The position numbers and the translations under genes are program-made. Of a DNA stretch of 42,517 nucleotides, positions 26,781 to 38,587 are shown piece by piece. How positions within the stretch are numbered: position 1 is the stretch's first letter; every line of letters begins with the position of its first letter. The stretch is from Hyphomicrobiales bacterium (GTDB lineage Bacteria > Pseudomonadota > Alphaproteobacteria > Rhizobiales > Beijerinckiaceae). The stretch is taken from NCBI GenBank assembly GCA_019247605.1, contig JAFBAS010000096.1, forward strand, positions 1-42,517. The letters are read 5' to 3'. The notes under the pieces are model-generated. The model saw only the letters and a list, made by a program, of their open reading frames with translations. It was not told where the DNA came from and did no database searches.

Positions 26781-26834
26781 GGTGTAAATTCTCCGCCCGC
26801 TTAGGGGGAGATCCCATCGGCAAAGAGCTGCATC

Positions 26835-27341
26835 ATGTCTGTCGAGAAACCACCGATCAAAGCCTTTCCGGTCTCGTGGGACCAGTTTCACCGGGACTGT
26901 CGTGCGCTCGCTTGGCGCTTGTCCTCGCAAGCTCCCTTCGCCGGCATCGTCAGCATCACGCGCGGCGGCCTCGTCCCAGCGGCGATCGTGGCGCGCGAGC
27001 TCGGTGTCCGCCTGATCGAGACGGTGTGCATCTCGAGCTACGAAGAATCGGATCGCCAGGACCGGTTGGCCGTGCTCAAGGACATCGCCTCGAGCCTGAC
27101 TTCGGGAGCGCATGCGAACGGGAAGGGTATCCTCGTCATCGACGACCTCACCGACACGGGTCGCACCGCGCTCGTGGTGCGGAAAATGGTGCCTCAGGCC
27201 CATTTCGCCACGGTGTATGCGAAGCCGCAGGGCCGACCGACGGTCGATACGTTCGTTACAGAAGTCAGCCAGGACACCTGGATTTATTTCCCCTGGGACC
27301 TTGATCTCGCCTATGTGGCTCCGATGTCTCAAAAGCCCTGA
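26835..27341 (+). CDS. gpt: Xanthine phosphoribosyltransferase
   Basis: This 168-residue purine salvage enzyme joins xanthine or guanine to 5-phosphoribosyl diphosphate to give XMP or GMP. It aligns along its length with E. coli Gpt (152 residues): [26 protein letters not shown], the PRPP loop [14 protein letters not shown] near residues 98-111, and [10 protein letters not shown] followed by [10 protein letters not shown]. The first ten residues are extra compared with E. coli. It is cytoplasmic, possibly membrane-associated as in E. coli. ATG 26835 is the only reasonable start. The gene follows the CinA-like gene closely on the same strand. Downstream lies an unusual TGCA-rich dyad cluster that belongs to the next gene's upstream region. 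Confidence 0.93.
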   Translation: MSVEKPPIKAFPVSWDQFHRDCRALAWRLSSQAPFAGIVSITRGGLVPAAIVARELGVRLIETVCISSYEESDRQDRLAVLKDIASSLTSGAHANGKGILVIDDLTDTGRTALVVRKMVPQAHFATVYAKPQGRPTVDTFVTEVSQDTWIYFPWDLDLAYVAPMSQKP

Positions 27342-27441
27342 ATTCGGGCCGGCGTAACGTGGAGTGTTTCTCCCGGCCGCATTCCGCAGGTGCATGGCAT
27401 AAGGCTTCCGGAACGCCTTTTCCTAAAATTTGATGAATGTT

Positions 27442-27507
27442 CCATGCAATATTGCATGGCTGCGGGCATGCATTGCACGTTGTGTTGCATGTTGCAGTGC
27501 ACATATA
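27442..27507. promoter_or_regulatory. Dyad-rich TGCA cluster upstream of the DUF1127 gene
   Basis: Positions 27442-27459 form a perfect 18-bp palindrome (CCATGCAAT and its reverse complement). Within the next 48 bases TTGCA recurs three more times (TTGCAC 27473, TTGCAT 27485, TTGCAG 27492) next to GCATGC and GTGCAC dyads. This density of one short motif in both orientations suggests a multi-site operator or control region for the small DUF1127 gene 70 bases downstream. The regulator is unknown. No clean -35/-10 pair could be fixed, although TTGCAT 27485 followed by TATAT near 27502 is a weak candidate. Confidence 0.5.
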
Positions 27508-27576
27508 TCCTCCATCAGCAAATCACACTGATGACGGAGTTGCCGGGACGGCACTTCGAAGAACGGAGGGTTCGAC

Positions 27577-27732
27577 ATGTTCATCACACTCATTCTAAAG
27601 CGGATCGCAGCCTGGAGACGCTATCGCGCCAATCTGCGTGAGCTCGGCCAGCTGACCGACCGGGAGCTCGACGACATCGGCCTGTCGCGCGGCAATTTGG
27701 ATTTCGCCGCTCGCATGAGCGCCGGCCTATAA
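27577..27732 (+). CDS. DUF1127 small protein
   Basis: This 51-residue basic protein has the DUF1127 signature: an N-terminal amphipathic helix (LKRIAAWRRYRANLRELGQL), then LTDRELDDIGLSRGNLDFAAR. Small Arg-rich proteins of this family in alphaproteobacteria, such as those in Agrobacterium and Rhodobacter, influence RNA turnover, phosphate and carbon metabolism or stress responses. The role of this copy is not known. GGAGG at 27565-27569 precedes ATG 27577 at a good distance. The gene is flanked by the TGCA dyad cluster upstream and by two hairpins downstream, so it is probably an independently transcribed, regulated unit. Confidence 0.85.
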   Translation: MFITLILKRIAAWRRYRANLRELGQLTDRELDDIGLSRGNLDFAARMSAGL

Positions 27733-27744
27733 GTCGGTTTTCTT

Positions 27745-27761
27745 ACACTTTCGCAAAGTGT
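27745..27761 (+). other. Small perfect hairpin downstream of the DUF1127 gene
   Basis: ACACTTT at 27745-27751 pairs perfectly with AAAGTGT at 27755-27761 around a three-base CGC loop. It lies just before the terminator-type hairpin and may stabilise the transcript end. Confidence 0.5.
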
Positions 27762-27762
27762 T

Positions 27763-27793
27763 GACGCCCGCGATGAGCGGGCGTCTTGCTTTA
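27763..27793 (+). terminator. Rho-independent-type terminator after the DUF1127 gene
   Basis: GACGCCCGC (27763-27771) and GCGGGCGTC (27777-27785) form a perfect nine-base-pair, GC-rich stem with a five-base GATGA loop. The T-rich stretch TTGCTTT follows. It ends the DUF1127 transcript and isolates it from trmFO, whose chosen start lies 38 bases past the stem. Confidence 0.75.
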
Positions 27794-27822
27794 TGGGGAA
27801 GAGCGCGCGATTCTCAGGCCCC

Positions 27823-29319
27823 ATGTCCTCTTCCGCGCCCGTCCATGTCATCGGCGCCGGCCTCGCCGGCTCCGAGGCCGCTTGGCAGATCGCGCAACGC
27901 GGCTTTCCCGTGGTGCTGCACGAGATGCGTCCATTGACGGCGACGCCGGTTCATAAGACCGCGAATGCGGCCGAGCTTGTCTGCTCCAATTCCTTCCGCT
28001 CCGATGATGCGCTGCACAATGCAGTCGGCCTTCTTCATGAGGAGATGCGGAGGCTCGATTCGCTGATCATGCGGATGGGGGATGCTCATAAGCTTCCGGC
28101 GGGAGGAGCGCTTGCCGTCGATCGCGACGGCTTCGCTTCGGCGGTGACACAGGCGCTCGAATCCCATGCGCTCGTCACGATCGCGCGCGGCGAGGTCGCG
28201 AGCCTGCCACCTGCGGAATGGGGCACGACCATCGTCGCGACCGGTCCCTTGACTTCGCATGCCCTTGCCGAGGCGATCCGCGGCGTAACGGGGGTAAAGG
28301 AACTCGCCTTTTTCGACGCGATCGCGCCGATCGTGCATCGTGACACGATCGATATGACCGTGGCTTGGCGCCAATCGCGCTATGACAAGGTCGGACCCGG
28401 AGGGTCAGGCGCCGATTACCTGAACTGCCCCATGACGCGCGAAGAATATGAAGCCTTCGTCGACGCGCTGCTCGCCGCGCCCAAGACCGAGTTTCGGGAC
28501 TTCGAGGCCTCGACCCCTTATTTCGAAGGCTGCTTGCCGATCGAGGTGATGGCGGAGCGTGGGCGCGAGACCTTGCGCCATGGCCCCATGAAGCCCGTCG
28601 GCCTCACCGATCCGCGAAATCCCACCGTGAAGCCTCATGCCGTGGTGCAACTGCGCCAGGACAATGCTCTCGGCACCTTGTTCAACATAGTCGGGTTTCA
28701 GACAAAGCTCCGGCATGGGGAACAGACGCGCGTGTTTCGCATGATACCGGGCCTCGAGAAGGCGGAGTTCGCGCGGCTCGGCGGCCTGCATCGCAATACC
28801 TACCTCAACTCGCCAAAGCTCCTCGATCCGCAATTGCGGCTCATGGCAATGCCGCATTTGCGTTTCGCTGGCCAGATCACCGGTTGCGAGGGCTATGTCG
28901 AGAGCGCTGCGATCGGCCTCATCGCCGGACGCTTCGCCGTGGCGGAGCGGGAAGGGGAGATGCTTTCACCTCCGCCTCAGACGACCGCCATCGGCGCGCT
29001 GTTGGCGCACATCACCGGCGGCCATGTGGCGAGCGAGGAAGGGGAGCTCGATGAATTCCGGCCGGCATCGCCGACAGGAGACGATGAGGCGAGGGGCGGA
29101 TCCGAGAAGCCGCGCTCGTTCCAGCCGATGAACATCAATTTCGGGCTCTTCTCGCCGATGAACGCACCCTTGCGCGGGGAGGGCGGGGAACGCCTGAGGG
29201 GCCTCGCCAAGTCACAAGCGCGAAAGCGCGCAATGAGCGTGCGCGCACTCGATGACCTTGCCGCCTGGCAAAGGAATGGACCCGTCGAGGAACTCATGAT
29301 TGCCAGGAGCGCCTCATGA
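27823..29319 (+). CDS. trmFO: Methylenetetrahydrofolate-tRNA-(uracil-5-)-methyltransferase TrmFO
   Basis: This 498-residue flavoprotein makes m5U54 in the T-loop of tRNAs, using 5,10-methylene-tetrahydrofolate as carbon donor and FAD/NAD(P)H for reduction. The FAD-binding motif [15 protein letters not shown] lies at the N-terminus. The family-specific stretches [33 protein letters not shown] and [16 protein letters not shown] follow, and [17 protein letters not shown] is near the C-terminus. It is about 40-50 residues longer than typical TrmFO (about 435-450). The extra is a polar insert around residues 408-430, before the conserved [14 protein letters not shown] 27823 starts directly before the FAD motif; ATG 27793 lies in the terminator tail and was not used. 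The stop overlaps the next start (ATGA). Confidence 0.95.
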   Translation: MSSSAPVHVIGAGLAGSEAAWQIAQRGFPVVLHEMRPLTATPVHKTANAAELVCSNSFRSDDALHNAVGLLHEEMRRLDSLIMRMGDAHKLPAGGALAVDRDGFASAVTQALESHALVTIARGEVASLPPAEWGTTIVATGPLTSHALAEAIRGVTGVKELAFFDAIAPIVHRDTIDMTVAWRQSRYDKVGPGGSGADYLNCPMTREEYEAFVDALLAAPKTEFRDFEASTPYFEGCLPIEVMAERGRETLRHGPMKPVGLTDPRNPTVKPHAVVQLRQDNALGTLFNIVGFQTKLRHGEQTRVFRMIPGLEKAEFARLGGLHRNTYLNSPKLLDPQLRLMAMPHLRFAGQITGCEGYVESAAIGLIAGRFAVAEREGEMLSPPPQTTAIGALLAHITGGHVASEEGELDEFRPASPTGDDEARGGSEKPRSFQPMNINFGLFSPMNAPLRGEGGERLRGLAKSQARKRAMSVRALDDLAAWQRNGPVEELMIARSAS

Positions 29320-30203
29320 CCAAGCTCGCCTTCATCGGGCTCGGCAATATGGGCGCGCCCATGGCGGAAAACCTGGCGAAGGCCGGCCATCACGTCACGG
29401 CATTCGACCTCGTTCCCTTCCTGCGAGAAGCGGCGAAAGAACGGGGCATCGCGGTCGCCTCGTCTTCCATCGAGGCGGTGGAGGGCGCCGAAATCGTTGT
29501 GACCATGCTGCCGGCCGGACGCCATGTCCTAGACGTGTGGAGCGCGACCTTGCCCGTTGCGCGGCCCGGAACCCTTTTCGTCGACTGCTCGACCATCGAT
29601 GTCGAAAGCGCGCGCAAGGCGCACGCCATGGCAGGCGAGCGCGGCCTTTCTTCGCTCGACGCACCCGTATCCGGCGGCACGGGCGGCGCCAAGGCCGCAA
29701 CCTTGACCTTCATGGCCGGTGGAGAGGACGAGGCTTTTGCCCGCGCCAAGCCGATTCTCGAGGCGATGGGCAAGAAAATCGTGCATTGCGGGATGGCGGG
29801 CGCGGGCCAGGCCGCAAAGATCTGCAACAACATGATCCTCGGCGTCTCGATGATCGCGGTGGGCGAAGCCTTCGTGCTCGCCGAAAAGCTCGGGCTTTCC
29901 CATCAAGCCTTGTTCGATGTCGCCTCGACCTCATCGGGCCAATGCTGGTCGCTCACCACCTATTGTCCGGTTCCGGGGCCGGTCCCTTCCTCGCCTGCGA
30001 ACAGCGGTTACAAGCCGGGCTTTTCGGCGAACCTCATGCTGAAGGATTTGAAGCTCGCGCAAGAAGCGGCGCAGGCGAGCGGCGCGGCGACGCCGCTCGG
30101 CGCATTGGCGGCCCAGCTCTACGGCATGTATGCCGCATGGGGCGAAGGCGGCAGCGACTTCTCCGGCATCATTCACCTCGTGCGCGGCAAGAGCGAAGGA
30201 TGA
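29316..30203 (+). CDS. mmsB: 3-hydroxyisobutyrate dehydrogenase-like enzyme
   Basis: This 295-residue NAD-dependent beta-hydroxyacid dehydrogenase oxidises 3-hydroxyisobutyrate to methylmalonate semialdehyde in valine catabolism. The N-terminal [18 protein letters not shown] is the NAD motif. [16 protein letters not shown] and the catalytic-Lys motif [11 protein letters not shown] (Lys near residue 171) follow. The C-terminal [13 protein letters not shown] is also conserved, so it fits 3-hydroxyisobutyrate dehydrogenase better than tartronate semialdehyde reductase, though the latter cannot be excluded. ATG 29316 overlaps the trmFO stop by four bases, so both are translationally coupled although their functions are unrelated. 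No valine-pathway neighbours are present. Confidence 0.85.
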   Translation: MTKLAFIGLGNMGAPMAENLAKAGHHVTAFDLVPFLREAAKERGIAVASSSIEAVEGAEIVVTMLPAGRHVLDVWSATLPVARPGTLFVDCSTIDVESARKAHAMAGERGLSSLDAPVSGGTGGAKAATLTFMAGGEDEAFARAKPILEAMGKKIVHCGMAGAGQAAKICNNMILGVSMIAVGEAFVLAEKLGLSHQALFDVASTSSGQCWSLTTYCPVPGPVPSSPANSGYKPGFSANLMLKDLKLAQEAAQASGAATPLGALAAQLYGMYAAWGEGGSDFSGIIHLVRGKSEG

Positions 30204-30284
30204 CGAGGTCCCGCGGCGTTCATTCCTCTTGTGCGCGGCGACCGAGTTTTGCGAAAAGCTGATCATGCTCGCGCTTTGCGAATC

Positions 30285-31553
30285 ATGACGCAGATCGAGA
30301 TCAAGCCTCCGAAGAGGAGGTCGGGCCGGCCCGTGGTTCCGACCCGACCGCGCGGCACCCAGGCCGATGCGGCCGCCGACGCAGTCGGATTCCTGCGCCG
30401 CCTCGGCTTTGCCGTCATGGTCGCGCTCTTGCCGATCGCGGCGGTCATCATGCGTCATGCGGTCGTCGTCGTCGCGCCCGTCGGCGCCATCCTGTTCTCG
30501 ATGGCGATGCTCATCGAGAGCGAAGGACGCGAGCCGTTCCGGCGCATGTGGCAACTCCTCAGGAAACCCGCGGCCGGGCTTTTGCTTTTTCTCTTGTTCT
30601 GGGCCGCGCTTTCGCTTCTCTGGACCCCCTTCTTCGATGATGCCTGGGAGCGCCTGTTCAAAGCCACGGGCGTTGGACTTTTTGCGTTCGTGACGCTCGC
30701 CTCGATGCCGGCGCGCATGCGGGCCTCTAATCTTTATCTCACCCCGCTCGGCGCCGGTGTCGGCGCGCTCTCGGCCATCATCTGGGTGATGACGGTGCCG
30801 AATGCGCAAACGGCCATCGACGGGGAGGGGCCGGTTCTGGTGCGCACGGCCCTGAGCGTCACCTTGCTCGCCTGGCCCGGCCTTGCCTGGCTCCTCATGC
30901 GATCGGAGCGCGCTTTTGCGATCGTGCTCGCGGCGGTGGCCGTCGCCGCCGCGCTGGTGACGGAGCCGCGGGGCGCGGTGCTCGCGCTCAGTGCCGGCGC
31001 CGTCGTCTTCGGGGCGTGCGTCCTCGCGCCGCGTCTCACCATCCAAGCGGTGCAATGGCTTTTGATGCTCGCCATCATGGCGGCACCGGTCTTGCCTTTT
31101 GTCATCGCGCCCTTGGCGCGCACGCTTTTCGGGGCCGATTCGTCGGCCTGGCAACCTTGGGAGATCTGGCGAGACAGCGTGCTCGCCGAGCCTTTGAGGC
31201 TGCTCACCGGCCACGGCCTCGACACCGCCCTGCGTAGCCAGCTTGCCGGCCTGCTCGCGACCGGCGCTCCTCAATCCGTCCTGTTCGAGGTCTGGTACGA
31301 ACTTGGCCTTCTCGGAGCCGTCCCGCTCGCCTTGCTCGTCGCGCTCGCGGTCAGAAGCGCCGCTCAATTCGGCGAGGGTATCGCGCCTTGCCTTCTCGGT
31401 GCCATCGTCAATCTCTTCGCCTTCGCCTGCGTCGGCCTCGTCGGCTCGCAAACCTGGTGGCTCACCTTGATCGCGGTCTTGTCGATCGCCTTCACGGCCG
31501 TCATTCACGGACGCTTCGGGACAAGGCGGCCCAAGGCTTTCGTGAGCCGGTGA
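30285..31553 (+). CDS. O-antigen ligase-like polytopic membrane protein
   Basis: This 422-residue inner-membrane protein has about ten hydrophobic segments and a basic cytoplasmic N-terminus (KPPKRRSGRP). The Wzy_C-type signature lies in its C-terminal third: a periplasmic loop with LLTGHGLDTALRSQ, followed by VLFEVWYELGLLGAVPLALL. Proteins of this family join O-antigen to lipid A-core or polymerise surface glycans using undecaprenyl-linked substrates. The exact acceptor cannot be told here. The next gene, on the opposite strand, encodes an MsbA-like ABC exporter, which supports an envelope role, but no other polysaccharide genes are near. ATG 30285 was chosen; the frame is open to 30231. Its last 53 bases overlap the convergent ABC gene. 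Confidence 0.75.
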   Translation: MTQIEIKPPKRRSGRPVVPTRPRGTQADAAADAVGFLRRLGFAVMVALLPIAAVIMRHAVVVVAPVGAILFSMAMLIESEGREPFRRMWQLLRKPAAGLLLFLLFWAALSLLWTPFFDDAWERLFKATGVGLFAFVTLASMPARMRASNLYLTPLGAGVGALSAIIWVMTVPNAQTAIDGEGPVLVRTALSVTLLAWPGLAWLLMRSERAFAIVLAAVAVAAALVTEPRGAVLALSAGAVVFGACVLAPRLTIQAVQWLLMLAIMAAPVLPFVIAPLARTLFGADSSAWQPWEIWRDSVLAEPLRLLTGHGLDTALRSQLAGLLATGAPQSVLFEVWYELGLLGAVPLALLVALAVRSAAQFGEGIAPCLLGAIVNLFAFACVGLVGSQTWWLTLIAVLSIAFTAVIHGRFGTRRPKAFVSR

Positions 31554-33399
31554 GCTCGGGAGGGGCGGCGGCGACGGGAGGTGGCTCGCGCTGCGTGGAG
31601 GCGAGCGTTTGATCAGTCGGCGCGAGCATTCGCTCGGGCGCCTGACGCGCATAATAGTTGAAGTAGACGCCCTCCTTGGCGATGAGTTCGTCATGGGTGC
31701 CGGCCTCGGCTACCTTGCCGTTCTCGATCACATAGATGCGGCTTGCCTGCACCACCGTCTGCAACCGGTGCGCGACGACAAGCGTGGTACGTCCGCGTCC
31801 CAATTCATCGAGCGCCTTTTGCACTTCGCGTTCCGATTCCGGATCGAGCGAGGCGGTCGGCTCGTCGAGCAGAAGGATCGGCGCGTTCTTCAGGAAGGCG
31901 CGCGCGATCGCGATACGTTGCTTTTGGCCGCCGGAAAGCTGCGTGCCGAGCTCGCCGACATCAGTATCGTAGCCGAGGCGAAAGCCGCTGATGAAGGCAT
32001 GCGCGTGGGCGGCCTTGGCGGCGCTGACGATGTCCTCCTCGCTCGCGCCGGGCTTGCCGAGCGCGATGTTGTCGCGAATCGAGCCGCGGAACAGATAGAC
32101 ATCCTGGCTCACATAGCCGATCGCGCCCCGCAGGGAGGCAATGTCGACGTCGCGCGTGTTCTGCCCATCGATGCGGATCTCGCCCGAGCTCGGGTCGAAG
32201 AAGCGCAACACGAGGTTGAGGATCGTGCTCTTGCCGCCCCCCGATCCGCCGACGAGCGCCGTCGTCTTGCCGGGCTCGACGCTGAGGCTCAAATGCTCGA
32301 GTACCTCGCCCCGACCCGGATAGGCGAAGCTCACATCGCTCAGCGTGACGCGCCCGCCCGTTGCGCGCAGAGCCGGCAAGCCTTCGGCGCGGGGCTCGAG
32401 CGAGGGCGCATCGAGCACCTCGTACATCAAGGTGACGCCGATGAGTCCGTTCTGAATCTCGAGATTGAGTCGACCCAGGCGCTTTGCCGGTTCGTAGGCG
32501 AGCAGCAAGGAGCCGATGAAGGAAAAGAAAGCGCCCGGATCATGCCCACCCTGGATTACGCGCCAGCCGCCGTAAAGGATGACACCCGCGACCGCGAGAC
32601 CGCCGAGCGTGTCGGAAAGCGGGCTCGCCATCGCCTGGATGGCCGCAATCTTGTTTGCCGCGCGCTCGACCTCGTGCACGGTATCGTGCATGCGCTTGCG
32701 CATCAGCGTTTCGAGGTTGAATGACTTGACGATGCGCACGCCTTGGGCGGCCTCGAGCATGATGTCGAGAATGCGCGTGACCCCATGAAAGGAGCGCAGC
32801 ACATGTTTGCGCACGCGCTTGATCAATCTGCCGAGCATCACGCCGATGAAAGGAAGGCCCGCGAGCGCGATCACCGTGAGTGCCGGGTCTTGGATGATCA
32901 TCACGCCCACGAGGCCGGCCACGGTTAGGGCGTCGCGCCCGACCGAGGTGATGAGCGCCTGCAGCACGTCGCGGGCCCCGTTCGCCGCAAGTGTGAGGCG
33001 CGACATGAATTCGCTCGAGCGCCGCTCGTGGAAATAGGAGACGTTCTGCTCCATGAGCCGGTCGAACAGCCGCTCTTGAACCGACGCGATGATGCGGTTG
33101 CCGATGCGTGACAAGGTCACGATCTGCCCGTAGGTCGCAAAGCCCTTGACGAGGTAAAGCCCGGCAACCGTGAAGGCGAGGATGCGCAAGCCGCGAAAAT
33201 CCCGCTCGATCATCAAGCCGTTGATGATGCTCTTGAGCAGAAAGGCCGAATAGGTGGTCGAGGCCGCGACGAGCGCCATGAAGACGAAGGCGAGCGCATA
33301 GCCCCACACATGCGCGCGTCCGTGCTCGAGCACGAGGCGGCGCAGCACCGGATACGCGATCCGGGTGAAATAAGGCAGCGGCCGCTCGATCATCGACAT
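31501..33399 (-). CDS. MsbA-like ABC exporter (permease and ATPase fused)
   Basis: This 632-residue half-transporter has an N-terminal six-helix membrane domain (about residues 30-330) followed by an ATPase domain. It carries Walker A GGSGGGKST, Q-loop YVSQDVY, signature LSGGQKQRIAIARA, Walker B ILLLDEPTAS and H-loop VAHRLQT. It would work as a homodimer that flips lipids or drugs across the inner membrane, powered by ATP. In alphaproteobacteria members near this type include lipid A-core flippases and multidrug exporters; I would call it MsbA-like rather than MsbA. ATG 33399 (MSMIERP) is preferred over a TTG at 33435. The C-terminal 50 residues are Pro/Ala-rich, and the gene end overlaps the O-antigen-ligase-like gene on the other strand by 53 bases. 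alaS lies 126 bases upstream on the same strand. Confidence 0.88.
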   Translation of the reverse strand: MSMIERPLPYFTRIAYPVLRRLVLEHGRAHVWGYALAFVFMALVAASTTYSAFLLKSIINGLMIERDFRGLRILAFTVAGLYLVKGFATYGQIVTLSRIGNRIIASVQERLFDRLMEQNVSYFHERRSSEFMSRLTLAANGARDVLQALITSVGRDALTVAGLVGVMIIQDPALTVIALAGLPFIGVMLGRLIKRVRKHVLRSFHGVTRILDIMLEAAQGVRIVKSFNLETLMRKRMHDTVHEVERAANKIAAIQAMASPLSDTLGGLAVAGVILYGGWRVIQGGHDPGAFFSFIGSLLLAYEPAKRLGRLNLEIQNGLIGVTLMYEVLDAPSLEPRAEGLPALRATGGRVTLSDVSFAYPGRGEVLEHLSLSVEPGKTTALVGGSGGGKSTILNLVLRFFDPSSGEIRIDGQNTRDVDIASLRGAIGYVSQDVYLFRGSIRDNIALGKPGASEEDIVSAAKAAHAHAFISGFRLGYDTDVGELGTQLSGGQKQRIAIARAFLKNAPILLLDEPTASLDPESEREVQKALDELGRGRTTLVVAHRLQTVVQASRIYVIENGKVAEAGTHDELIAKEGVYFNYYARQAPERMLAPTDQTLASTQREPPPVAAAPPELTGSRKPWAALSRSVRE

Positions 33400-33525
33400 G
33401 AATGCCCTGGTATAGGGCGAAACCCGCTGCCGCAAGCGCGTGGGCTCCGCGGGCGAGCGCGCCGCTTCAGGCCGTTTTCCGTCCCATGGAGCTCGCGCGA
33501 GTTCAAGCGCGACGCGGGTTTGCGA

Positions 33526-36183
<2,658 letters not shown>

Positions 36184-36611
36184 TCCCAAACCTTGCACAA
36201 ACTTGCGATGCGAGCGCGCCTGGAGCGGGGCGTGCTGGAAAGCGCGTTTTAGGGTGGGGTGTCTGCACTGTCCAGAAGGGAGGCGCCTTCAGCTCGCTGC
36301 GGAACGTGAAAATCCGGCGCGACAACGGCAACGTTGCAGCGCGATGGCCAGTCGGCCCCCGCCTTGCGCGTCCGCCGCGCTTTCGCGCGCCCGAAAGGGT
36401 GCCCGCGGCTTTCCGAATATGGCGCTGAGCAGATGCAATGATTCACCAATGGTCCCCATGCATTTTGTGAATTCGTTCGTAAAATCCCCCACGAAATCCC
36501 ACTGGGGCTCTTACACCCCCCTTAGCGTGCGTGACGCTCGAGACGGCTATGCGCTCGCATTTCAGGGCGAATCTGGAGCACGACCCTCCCCCCGCAGGCG
36601 CCATCTTCGCA
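36184..36611. other. Intergenic region upstream of alaS
   Basis: This is about 430 bases between the DUF4259 gene and alaS, both read on the minus strand. I see no gene: the short minus-strand frame at 36289-36492 starts at GTG without a ribosome binding site. It must contain the alaS promoter, but I could not fix it. There is no sign of a T-box or other riboswitch. Confidence 0.4.
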
Positions 36612-37049
36612 TCAAGGTGCGGCAGCGAGACGCTTCGCCAGATCATCGACATTCCGTTTCCACTCGTCGAAATTCTTGCTCTCGCGCCATAACTCGGCCA
36701 GCTCCGAATCGGCGAGAACGCGGGCGACAGCGCGTCGTGCCTTTTCGACGAGCTCCTCGCTTGCGGGAGCCTTTACGCTCGCGATCCATTTTACGAGCGT
36801 GAACTCCTCGACCTCGGCATCTTCCTCACGCTCTTGGATCTCGTCCAAGGACGGAGATCCGCGACCGCTCAGTTTGGCAACCACCTCCGCCGCTGCGATG
36901 GCTTCGTTACCGCCTTCAAAATGCGAATCCTTTGCGGCCAAGACATTGTCGAAAGCCTTTTCGATCACCGGCAGACCGCCCTCGGCGATATCCCAGGCGA
37001 AATCGGCAGCCCCATCATTCTCGAAACTCCCCATTCCCCACGTGCCCAT
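36612..37049 (-). CDS. DUF4259 domain protein
   Basis: This 145-residue acidic cytoplasmic protein begins with MGTWGMGSFENDGAADFAWD, the signature opening of DUF4259 proteins, followed by helices rich in Ala and Glu. The function of the family is unknown. GAGG lies a proper distance before ATG 37049. It is inserted between alaS and recA on their strand, an adjacency that in many Rhizobiales has nothing or little in between. No membrane segment or signal peptide is present, and its composition matches its neighbours. Confidence 0.82.
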   Translation of the reverse strand: MGTWGMGSFENDGAADFAWDIAEGGLPVIEKAFDNVLAAKDSHFEGGNEAIAAAEVVAKLSGRGSPSLDEIQEREEDAEVEEFTLVKWIASVKAPASEELVEKARRAVARVLADSELAELWRESKNFDEWKRNVDDLAKRLAAAP

Positions 37050-37291
37050 CTGTCATTTTCCTCTGTTTTGACACTCACGCTGTTTCCAAGCCGGAGCCGA
37101 TCTCGGGCTCGGATATCGGCCAAGGCATTTCTATGATTCGATTTGCGGCAGCTGTGCTGAAAGGCATCCTGTCGCTTGTGATTGGCGCTCGAACACGCAT
37201 AAGGAGGCGAGGGGAGGACGGTGCATCTCCTCCCAAAGCCTCCTCACTGCTCGGTGCATGCGCCCCCGAAGTCGCAGAACGTTTGCGTCCG

Positions 37292-38356
<1,065 letters not shown>

Positions 38357-38414
38357 CAGTCTTCTCCCTATGTGGCACGATGCCGCCCGAAGCTCAATCG
38401 GCTCGACGAGACGC

Positions 38415-38442
38415 ATTGTGCACGGTTTGTTCTCGAACGCAA
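38415..38442 (-). promoter_or_regulatory. Probable recA promoter
   Basis: Read on the minus strand, TTGCGT (38442-38437) and CACAAT (38420-38415) are separated by 16 bases and match the -35 and -10 boxes four of six each. They lie 59 bases ahead of the recA ATG and directly next to the SOS box. No other candidate in the region fits better. Confidence 0.5.
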
Positions 38443-38457
38443 GTTCTTTTTTTGTTC
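38443..38457. promoter_or_regulatory. LexA (SOS) box of the alphaproteobacterial type
   Basis: Plus-strand GTTC (38443-38446), seven Ts, then GTTC (38454-38457) is a perfect GTTC-N7-GTTC direct repeat, the established LexA operator in alphaproteobacteria. It abuts the -35 box of the probable recA promoter and supports DNA-damage control of recA. Confidence 0.85.
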
Positions 38458-38587
38458 CCCAGGGGGTATAGGGAGTTCAGGATTTGAGCACGTTTTTGAC
38501 AACAAGCGGGGTGTGACCGCGGGGGCATGTCACCATTGCAAGCCGCTGTTCCAGAAATCGGTGACTCATATTTTGCCACTCGGCATA

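Noticed and set aside
36289-36492. Small minus-strand ORF upstream of alaS
   Set aside because: GTG start without a ribosome binding site; the C-terminal half is Arg/Ala-rich noise.
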